Positions 25,288 to 32,154 of a stretch of DNA of 64,000 nt are shown piece after piece. The notes under the pieces are model-generated. The model was not told where the DNA came from, searched no databases, and worked only from the letters and a program-made list of their open reading frames with translations. Numbering within the stretch: the first letter of the stretch is position 1; each line of letters begins with the position of its first letter. The stretch comes from Paludibacteraceae bacterium. Lineage in GTDB: Bacteria; Bacteroidota; Bacteroidia; Bacteroidales; Paludibacteraceae. The translations under genes and the position numbers were made by a program. The stretch lies in assembly GCA_016297215.1 (NCBI GenBank), contig JAEDGZ010000002.1, positions 60,318-124,317 of the forward strand, given 5' to 3'.

Positions 25288-26313
25288 ATGTTTCGTTTTG
25301 CCAATATAGACATGCTATGGTTGCTGGCAGGGGTGCCGGTGATGGTAGTAGCGTATATCTTGTATGCGCGTCGGAAACGCCGCCAGTTGGAAGCGTTTGG
25401 CGACCCTGCGCTGGTGGAGGCGCTGATGCCGAATGCGTCGCGCGTACGCCCTACAGTGAAGTTCAGCCTGCTGATGGTGGCGTATGTGTTGCTGTGTATT
25501 GCAGTGGCGCGTCCGCAATACGGACAACGCGAGGAGACGCGCAAAAGGCAAGGTATCGAGGCGATTATCGCCCTCGATATATCCAACTCGATGATGGCGG
25601 AGGACGTAGTGCCCAACCGCCTCGACAGAGCCAAGCAGATGTTGAGCAAGATGATAGACCGGATGGTGGACGACAAGGTCGGTTTAGTAGTGTTTGCCGG
25701 CGAAGCCTTCACCCAACTGCCTATCACTTGCGACTACGTCTCGGCAAAGATGTTCCTCTCTGCCATCGACCCGAGCCTTATCAAGACCCAAGGTACGGCT
25801 ATCGGCGAGGCCCTCTCCACCTCCATCCGCGCTTTCGGCGGCGAGGAGACGGACGCAGGACGAGTGATTGTGCTCATCACCGATGGTGAGAACCACGAAG
25901 ACGATGCCGTGGCGGTGGCGACACGCGCCAAAGAGATGGGTATCAAAATCATTGTCGTGGGCATAGGCAAACCCGAAGGGGCTCCTATCCCCATCCCGGG
26001 CACTAACGACTTCCGCAAAGATAGACAGGGCAACGTGGTGGTGTCGCGCCTGAACGAAGACATGTGCCGCGAGATAGCGCAGGCGGGCAACGGTATCTAC
26101 GTCCGCTGCGACAATACCAATACCGCCATGCGTACCCTTGAGAAAGAATTAGACACCCTCGCGACCGCCGAGTTGGAGACACAGGTCTTCACCGACTACA
26201 ACGAGCAGTTCCAGACCTTTGCTCTGCTGGCATTGCTGGTGCTCATCATCGACTTCTTTATCTTCAACCGCAAGAACAAATCGCTCACACGAATCAATAT
26301 CTTTGGAGATTAG
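25288..26313 (+). CDS. batB: BatB, VWA-domain membrane protein
   Basis: 341 residues. An N-terminal membrane anchor (MLWLLAGVPVMVVAYILYA), a second helix near 55-75, and a VWA domain with the full metal-ion motif DISNS (about residues 93-97). VVFAGEAFTQLPIT and VLITDGENHEDDA follow, and a C-terminal helix (LLALLVLIIDFFIF) closes it. Paralog of BatA. The stop codon TAG is the first TAG of the following E4 array. Confidence 0.93.
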   Translation: MFRFANIDMLWLLAGVPVMVVAYILYARRKRRQLEAFGDPALVEALMPNASRVRPTVKFSLLMVAYVLLCIAVARPQYGQREETRKRQGIEAIIALDISNSMMAEDVVPNRLDRAKQMLSKMIDRMVDDKVGLVVFAGEAFTQLPITCDYVSAKMFLSAIDPSLIKTQGTAIGEALSTSIRAFGGEETDAGRVIVLITDGENHEDDAVAVATRAKEMGIKIIVVGIGKPEGAPIPIPGTNDFRKDRQGNVVVSRLNEDMCREIAQAGNGIYVRCDNTNTAMRTLEKELDTLATAELETQVFTDYNEQFQTFALLALLVLIIDFFIFNRKNKSLTRINIFGD

Positions 26314-26370
26314 TGATTAGTGATTAGTGGTCAGTGGTTAGTGGTCAGATCATTATTATATTTCGGAACT

Positions 26371-27093
26371 ATGAAAAAGATTATCAACATATTATGCCTA
26401 TCTTTCTTGCTGCTGACGGCGGCGAGTCCGCTGTATGCGCAGAAGGAGTCCGGCAAAGTATTCCGCGGCAACAAGGAGTACGAGAAGCAAGACTACACCG
26501 CCGCCGAAGTGGAGTATCGCCGCGGCATAGAAGCGAACAAAGAGTCGTTTGAGGCGCACTACAACTTAGGCAACGCCCTCTTCCGACAAGATAAATATCC
26601 CGAGGCGCAAGCGGAGTTCGAGAAAGCCGCGTCGTTGCTTCCGAAAGAGGACAAAGCCCATAGGGCAGCCACGTTCCACAACTTAGGCAACGCGTTCTTT
26701 GCGCAAGAGCAATACGAGAAAGCCATTGAGGCATACAAAGAAGCCCTGCGCAACAACCCCAAGGACGATGACACGCGCTACAACCTCGTGAAAGCCATGG
26801 AGATGTTGAAGAAACAGCAAGAACAACAACAGCAACAACAGCAGAATCAGAAAGACCAACAGCAACAACAGAAAGATCAACAGCAACAACAAGAGCAGCA
26901 AGAGCAGAATCAACAACAAGAGCAAGAACAAGAGCAGCAACAGCAACAATCCGAGCCACAGGAGCAAGAGCAGAAGATGGACAAAGAGACCGCTGAGCAG
27001 ATTCTGCAAGCCCTGGAACAAGACGAGCAAGAGACCCAAGAGAAACTACAACGCCAAAAAGGCACCAAACGCCGCGTAGAGAAAGATTGGTAA
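26371..27093 (+). CDS. batC: BatC, TPR protein with Gln-rich tail
   Basis: 240 residues from the ATG at 26371, chosen because a signal peptide (MKKIINILCLSFLLLTA) starts there. The frame extends further upstream but only through an E4 repeat. Three TPR units follow (FRGNKEYEKQDYTAAEVEYR, YNLGNALFRQDKYPEAQAEF, FHNLGNAFFAQEQYEKAIEA). Residues about 148-195 are almost pure Gln with some Glu/Asp/Lys/Asn. The acidic C-terminus KMDKETAEQILQALEQDEQE is conserved in BatC proteins. Probably periplasmic or membrane-associated, scaffolding the VWA proteins. Confidence 0.9.
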   Translation: MKKIINILCLSFLLLTAASPLYAQKESGKVFRGNKEYEKQDYTAAEVEYRRGIEANKESFEAHYNLGNALFRQDKYPEAQAEFEKAASLLPKEDKAHRAATFHNLGNAFFAQEQYEKAIEAYKEALRNNPKDDDTRYNLVKAMEMLKKQQEQQQQQQQNQKDQQQQQKDQQQQQEQQEQNQQQEQEQEQQQQQSEPQEQEQKMDKETAEQILQALEQDEQETQEKLQRQKGTKRRVEKDW

Positions 27094-27104
27094 TGTCAAA
27101 AAAA

Positions 27105-27134
27105 AGCAGGCGAGGACGCCTGCGTACCCGGACA
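27105..27134 (+). repeat. Palindromic repeat A just upstream of batD
   Basis: Unit with GAGGA in place of GGGGA. It fills most of the 44-nt batC-batD spacer and ends 3 nt before the batD ATG at 27138, so it occupies the ribosome-binding region. Confidence 0.9.
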
Positions 27135-27137
27135 AAT

Positions 27138-28997
27138 ATGAAACAAACGGCTAAGATACTATTTTTGTTGCACTGTGCACTATGCACGGTGCTTCTCCCT
27201 GTCATGGCAGACGATGCGGTGGAGTTTCGCGCGCAAGCGCCTGCCCAAGTCATCGTGGGCAAACCTTTCCAACTCACCTACACCGTCAATCAGCGTGCAC
27301 GCGACCTGAAAGCGCCCGAGATGGCGGATTTTGATGTATTGGCAGGTCCCTACACCTCTACCTCAAGTTCCACCTCATTTGTCAACGGCAAGCGCACCTC
27401 CACCTACACGCAGACCTACACCTACACGCTGTTAGCACAGCGCGAAGGCACCTTTACCATACCTCCCGCCGACATCAAAGTGAGCGGCGAACGATACCAA
27501 TCCAACGGCGTGCGAATCACCGTCTTGCCGCCCGATGAACAAGGAACCACGAGCCAAGAGCAAGGAGCAAGGAGTCAAGAACAAGGAGCAAGGAGCCAAT
27601 CCGCCTCCGACGGGAGTATCACCTCGGAGAACCTCTTCATCCGCACCATCGTCAGCAAGACGCGCGTCCACGAGCAGGAAGCCATCTTGCTCTCCTACAA
27701 ACTCTATTTTGCAGGGGTGGATGTGGCACAGTTCACCAACAATACGAAGATTCCCGAGTTCACGGGCTTCTTGAAACAAGACTTGGAGCAGGGCGACATC
27801 CAGACTGAGTTGGAGCACTACAACGGCAGGAACTACCAGACGGCAGTGCTCTACCGCACGCTGCTCTACCCCCAGCACGCGGGCGACATACAGATAGACC
27901 CCGCCACCTTCGAGGCGGTGCTCCGTGTGCAGACTCGCGCACAGGTGCGCAGTATCTTCGATGATTTCTTCGGCACCTACACCAACGTAACCAAGGCGCT
28001 CAAAGCCCCGGGTACGACCATCCACGTGGAGGCGTTGCCGAAAGGGAAACCCACAGGGTTTGCCGGCGGCGTAGGGCACTTCACCCTCTCGTCGAACATC
28101 TCGCAGACCGAGATGCAGGCGAACGAAGCGGTTACGCTGAAACTCACCATCCAAGGTACGGGCAACATGAAGTTGCTCAAGACGCCGACCGTGGACTGGC
28201 CCGAAGGTTTCGAGCCCTACGACCCGAAGGTAAGCAACAACTTCAAAGCCACTGCGGCTGGCATGGCCGGCAGCAAGACGATAGAGTATCTGGCTATCCC
28301 ACGTGCTGCAGGCGAGTACACCATTCCGCCTATTACCTTTGCCTACTACGACACGCAGGAGGACGCTTACAAGACGCTCTCCACGCCCGAATATACCCTG
28401 CACGTACAGCGTGGCGCGGGCGATGAGGCGGGGACGCCCGTGGTGAACAACTACGTGAACAAAGAGGACATCAAGACCCTCGGCACGGATATCCGCTACA
28501 TCTACACTGGCGAACTGGCAGCCGCCAAGCCGGCTAATCCCAATGCTCCGCTGGTGTGGCAGTATGCGTGGGCAGGGTATGTGTTGCCGCTGCTGATTGC
28601 TTGCCTGCTCTTTGCCATCTTCCACAAGCGAATCAAAGAGAATGCCGACATCACGCGCGTGCGCTCGAAGCGGGCGAACAAGGTAGCGCAGAAGCGGCTG
28701 AAGAAGGCGGCGCAACTGATGAAGACCGGCGACAGCGAGGCGTTCTACACGGAGATTGAGCGCGCCCTTTGGATGTACCTGAGCGACCGACTGAGCGTGC
28801 CGACAGCAGACCTCAACAAGGACAATATCGCCTCCATCCTGCGCGGGAAGGGTGTGGGCGAAGATATCATCGCCGAGGTCAACCGCGTGCTGTCCGATGC
28901 GGAGTTCGCCCGCTATGCGCCCGCCGCCGCACAGAGCAAAGAGCAACTGTACACCGCCGCGACGGAGATAATCGACCAACTTGAGAGCAAAGCCTGA
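27138..28997 (+). CDS. batD: BatD, oxygen-tolerance membrane protein, with E8 in-frame insert
   Basis: 619 residues from the ATG at 27138. An in-frame ATG upstream would translate the palindrome and is rejected. After the signal peptide come several beta-sandwich domains (VIVGKPFQLTYTVNQRARDL; MQANEAVTLKLTIQGTGNMK), a membrane helix (YVLPLLIACLLFAIFH, about residue 480) and a cytoplasmic helical tail. Residues about 132-154 are Glu/Gln/Gly/Ser/Arg repeats (SQEQGARSQEQGARSQ) coded by an E8 array at 27538-27599. They stand between the first domain and ITSENLFIRTIV, a likely linker. BatD-family role in oxygen tolerance is known only genetically. Confidence 0.9.
   Translation: MKQTAKILFLLHCALCTVLLPVMADDAVEFRAQAPAQVIVGKPFQLTYTVNQRARDLKAPEMADFDVLAGPYTSTSSSTSFVNGKRTSTYTQTYTYTLLAQREGTFTIPPADIKVSGERYQSNGVRITVLPPDEQGTTSQEQGARSQEQGARSQSASDGSITSENLFIRTIVSKTRVHEQEAILLSYKLYFAGVDVAQFTNNTKIPEFTGFLKQDLEQGDIQTELEHYNGRNYQTAVLYRTLLYPQHAGDIQIDPATFEAVLRVQTRAQVRSIFDDFFGTYTNVTKALKAPGTTIHVEALPKGKPTGFAGGVGHFTLSSNISQTEMQANEAVTLKLTIQGTGNMKLLKTPTVDWPEGFEPYDPKVSNNFKATAAGMAGSKTIEYLAIPRAAGEYTIPPITFAYYDTQEDAYKTLSTPEYTLHVQRGAGDEAGTPVVNNYVNKEDIKTLGTDIRYIYTGELAAAKPANPNAPLVWQYAWAGYVLPLLIACLLFAIFHKRIKENADITRVRSKRANKVAQKRLKKAAQLMKTGDSEAFYTEIERALWMYLSDRLSVPTADLNKDNIASILRGKGVGEDIIAEVNRVLSDAEFARYAPAAAQSKEQLYTAATEIIDQLESKA
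27538..27599 (+). repeat. E8 array (AGCAAGGAGCCAAG units) inside batD
   Basis: Units such as GAGCCAAGAGCAAGGAGCAA repeat with a period near 7 or 14. The same unit lies in the DUF5686 gene (61848-61902, 62556-62580, 63418-63455) and in the SGNH gene (47005-47030). Confidence 0.9.
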
Positions 28998-29004
28998 AGG
29001 GATT

Positions 29005-29109
29005 TACGAATTATGAATTATGAGGGCGCATGCTCTGACCACTAACCACTGACCACTTATAGCAGGCGAGGACGCCTGCGTACCCGGACACTAACCACTG
29101 ACCACTAAT
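29005..29109. repeat. Composite spacer: E5, E4, palindrome A, E4
   Basis: GAATTATGAGGGCGCATGC (E5, about 29013-29033), an E4 run (29035-29060), palindrome A (29061-29090) and a second E4 run (29089-29107) that ends 2 nt before the batE ATG. Confidence 0.85.
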
Positions 29110-29883
29110 ATGAAAAAGCCTTTTCAAATACTGATAGCCACTTGTCTGTCGTTCTTTGTTCTTTGCCCTGTATCGGCGCAGACCACCTTTGCAGACGCCA
29201 ATGCGCTCTATGCCGAAGGGGAGTATGCGCAGGCAGCCGAGGCATATCGTGCCCTCATCGCCGAGTACCCTGCGGAGAGCAACCGCGAGACGCTGGCGCT
29301 ACTGCAATACAACTTGGGCAACGCCTGCTTCAAACAGGGGGAGTTGGCGCAGTCTATCCTCGCCTACGAGCGGGCACTGCGGCTCAAGCCCAACTACAAA
29401 GACGCGAAGTACAACCTCGAGTTCGCCCAATCGAAGATTATTGACAACATCTCCGATACGCAGGCGTTCTTCCTAAGCAACTGGGCAAAAGCCTTCCGCA
29501 ACCTGCTGGCGGAGAACACATGGCTGTGGTTCAGCGTCGGGCTGTTCGTCCTGTTTCTTGCAGGGGCGATGGTGTTCCTGCTCGGGCATGAGACATGGCT
29601 GCGCAAGACCGCTTTCTACATCGGTTGGTTGGCATTGCTGTTTAGCATTTGGAGCGGTGCGAATGCCACCTCTCTCCACCGCCGCGACGCAGCCCGTGCG
29701 GAAGCCGTCATCACGCAGGGGATCGTCAACGCCAAGTCGTCGCCCGACCGCTCCGGCACCGACCTCTTCACCGTCCACGAGGGCACGAAAGTGGAGATTC
29801 GCGAGACGCTCGGCACATGGTGCAACATCCGCGTGGGCAACAACGAAGGCTGGATGCCGCTCAACAACCTCGAACGGATATAG
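29110..29883 (+). CDS. batE: BatE, TPR protein with C-terminal SH3-like domain
   Basis: 257 residues. A signal peptide (to about 23, VSA-QT) precedes two or three TPRs (ANALYAEGEYAQAAEAYRAL, YNLGNACFKQGELAQSILAY), two membrane helices (WFSVGLFVLFLAGAMVFLLG; FYIGWLALLFSIWSG) and a bacterial SH3-like domain (VNAKSSPDRSGTDLFTVHEG; GWMPLNNLERI). Last gene of the Bat operon; fbp starts 62 nt further. The SH3 domain suggests contact with the cell wall. It shares the TPR unit with BatC. Confidence 0.9.
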   Translation: MKKPFQILIATCLSFFVLCPVSAQTTFADANALYAEGEYAQAAEAYRALIAEYPAESNRETLALLQYNLGNACFKQGELAQSILAYERALRLKPNYKDAKYNLEFAQSKIIDNISDTQAFFLSNWAKAFRNLLAENTWLWFSVGLFVLFLAGAMVFLLGHETWLRKTAFYIGWLALLFSIWSGANATSLHRRDAARAEAVITQGIVNAKSSPDRSGTDLFTVHEGTKVEIRETLGTWCNIRVGNNEGWMPLNNLERI

Positions 29884-29945
29884 CCTTTACTATGACAAAT
29901 CATTTTCGGACAATTACCGCATGAGTTTATTGCCTCAAGAAAAAG

Positions 29946-32027
29946 ATGGGATTAGAAGAACTGAAAAACGATGAGCGTTATCTGCGCCTGCTGAGCGAGA
30001 AGTTTCCTTCGCGCAAGGCGGTTATCACCGAACTAATCAACCTGAAGGCCATCATCTCGCTGCCCAAAGGCACGGAGCATATCGTGAGCGACCTGCACGG
30101 CGAGAGCGGGGCTTTCGTGCATATCATCAAGAACGCTTCCGGCGTTATCCGCCGCAAGGTGGACGACATCTACGGGCTGACCCTCTCGGAGACGGAGAAA
30201 CGCGCCCTCTGCGCCCTCACCTACTACCCCGAGGAGCGTATCGAACTGGTACGCAGGAGTTTGGAAGAAGACGCGTCTCAAGTTTCAAGTTTCAAGCCAT
30301 ACGGAGCAGGGGTGCGGCCTGGAGACCGCACCTCCATAAAAGGCGAAAAGCAAGAGTTGGACGAGGGCATGGGCACCTTCACGATGGACGAGTGGTATCG
30401 CAGGAGGCTGCACCAAGTGGTGCTCGTCGCGCGGGCGGTAACTATCAAGTACAGCCGCTCGAAGGTGCGCAAACTGCTACCGCAGGACTACGCCTACGTC
30501 ATCGACGAGTTGCTCCACGAGTCGAGCATAGAGCACGACCGCACGAACTACTACAACGCTATTATCGACGCCATCGTGGAGGTGGGCTGCGCCGAGCAAC
30601 TCATCATTGCCATCTCCTATCTCATCCACAGCCTTACCATCGACACGCTGCATATCGTGGGCGACATCTTCGACCGCGGACCGGGGGCGAGCCAAATCAT
30701 GGACACACTCTCGTGGGTGCGCGACTACGACATCCAGTGGGGGAACCACGACATCGAGTGGATGGGCGCTATGGCGGGCAACCTCGCCCTCATCGCCACC
30801 GTGCTGCGCGTCTCTATCCGCTATGCGAACATCGAGACACTGGAGGAAGGCTACGGCATCAACCTCCTGCCACTGGCGAACTTCGCCATGGAGACCTACG
30901 GCGACGACCCTTGCACCGTCTTCCAAACCAAAGACTTTGAGAACAACCCGCGCCTGACGCGCTCCGCACAACTCATGGCGAAGATGCACAAGGCGATGGC
31001 TATCATACAGTTTAAGTTGGAGGGGCAGACCATACTCCGCCACCCCGAGTGGGAGATGGACGACCGCTTGCTGCTGGATAAGATTGACCTCGCCGCGGGC
31101 ACCCTCCGCATACAGGGCACTACCTACCCTCTCACCGACCGCAACCTGCCTACCCTCAACGCGAAGGACCCATACGCGCTCTCGGCGGAGGAAGAGGAAC
31201 TAATGGCGCAACTGGCGCGCTCGTTCCGCAAGTCGGAGAAGATGCAGCGCCACCTCAAACTGCTTTACCAGCACGGCTCGCTTTTCCTTGTCCGCAACGG
31301 GTTCTTGCTCTACCATGCCGCCATACCCTTGAACGCCGACGGCTCCTTCACCACAGTGGATGTCTGCGGCGAACAGGTGCGCGGACGGGCACTGATGGAG
31401 CGCATAGACGAAGTGGTGCGCACCGCCTACTACGGCACGGGCTCCGAGAAAGCCGATGCGCTGGACTATATGCTTTACCTCTGGCAGGGTGCCCACTCGC
31501 CGCTCTACAACAAAGACAAGATGACCACCTTCGAGCGCTATTTCATCGACGACGAAGCGCTGTGGAAAGAGCAGAAAGGAGCATACTACGAACTGGCAAA
31601 CCGCCGCGATATATGCGAGCAGATACTGCGCGAGTTCGGGCTTGACCCCGAGACGGGGCGTATCATCAACGGGCATATCCCCGTGCGCACCATCAAGGGC
31701 GAGACCCCTATCCGCGCGGAGGGCAAGCGGTTTGTGATAGATGGCGGATTCAGCAAGCCCTACCAGGAGAAGACGGGTATCGCCGGCTACACGCTTATCT
31801 ACAACAGCCACGGAATCCAACTCGTGGAGCATGAGTCGTTTGAGAGCCGCGAACAGGCTATCCTATCCGGCAGCGACATCCACAACCGCACCCTGCTCGA
31901 GGACTTCAGCCGCCACCGTATCCGCGTGCGCGACACCGACCGCGGAAAAGAACTGCAACTGCAGATAACGAACCTCCAGCACCTCCTCGCCGCTTACCAA
32001 GCCGGCATCATCAAAGAGAAAAGTTGA
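29946..32027 (+). CDS. fbp: Fructose-1,6-bisphosphatase class III with in-frame palindrome B insertion
   Basis: 693 residues; class III enzymes are usually about 640-670. The metallophosphatase motifs are HIVSDLHGE, VGDIFDRGPG, WGNHDIEWMG and a late INGHIPVR. It converts fructose 1,6-bisphosphate to fructose 6-phosphate in gluconeogenesis. Residues about 109-131 (SSFKPYGAGVRPGDRTSIKG) are coded by a TTTCAAG array and a palindrome B (30311-30335). They sit between the N-terminal helical part and the DEGMGTFTMDEWYRRR region. Removing them gives a normal length. A terminator follows at 32084. Confidence 0.95.
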   Translation: MGLEELKNDERYLRLLSEKFPSRKAVITELINLKAIISLPKGTEHIVSDLHGESGAFVHIIKNASGVIRRKVDDIYGLTLSETEKRALCALTYYPEERIELVRRSLEEDASQVSSFKPYGAGVRPGDRTSIKGEKQELDEGMGTFTMDEWYRRRLHQVVLVARAVTIKYSRSKVRKLLPQDYAYVIDELLHESSIEHDRTNYYNAIIDAIVEVGCAEQLIIAISYLIHSLTIDTLHIVGDIFDRGPGASQIMDTLSWVRDYDIQWGNHDIEWMGAMAGNLALIATVLRVSIRYANIETLEEGYGINLLPLANFAMETYGDDPCTVFQTKDFENNPRLTRSAQLMAKMHKAMAIIQFKLEGQTILRHPEWEMDDRLLLDKIDLAAGTLRIQGTTYPLTDRNLPTLNAKDPYALSAEEEELMAQLARSFRKSEKMQRHLKLLYQHGSLFLVRNGFLLYHAAIPLNADGSFTTVDVCGEQVRGRALMERIDEVVRTAYYGTGSEKADALDYMLYLWQGAHSPLYNKDKMTTFERYFIDDEALWKEQKGAYYELANRRDICEQILREFGLDPETGRIINGHIPVRTIKGETPIRAEGKRFVIDGGFSKPYQEKTGIAGYTLIYNSHGIQLVEHESFESREQAILSGSDIHNRTLLEDFSRHRIRVRDTDRGKELQLQITNLQHLLAAYQAGIIKEKS
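30273..30340 (+). repeat. Palindrome B with AAGTTTCAAGTTTC array inside fbp
   Basis: The B unit (30311-30335) has perfect 7-bp arms GGTGCGG/CCGCACC and codes VRPGDRTS. The short AAGTTTC array before it (30281-30298) resembles 46830-46862. Confidence 0.92.
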
Positions 32028-32083
32028 ATTGCCTTTAGCGATTGCGGACAACACGTTTCAACACATACAAGTTCTATGATTCT

Positions 32084-32122
32084 AAAAAGGCTACCTAACT
32101 GCATTGTTAAGTAGCCTTTTTT
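32084..32122. terminator. Terminator between fbp and the amylase gene
   Basis: AAAAAGGCTACCTAAC pairs with GTTAAGTAGCCTTTTTT around TGCATT. T-tracts on both sides serve both converging genes. It is related in sequence to 10658-10698 and 10892-10926. Confidence 0.88.
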
Positions 32123-32154
32123 CGTGGGTATGTTATACGTTGTGCAACAGACTT

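Noticed and set aside
27087..27137. Earlier in-frame ATG for BatD (SKKSRRGRLRTRTN extension).
   Set aside because: The extension is the translation of palindrome A, and the signal peptide begins at 27138.
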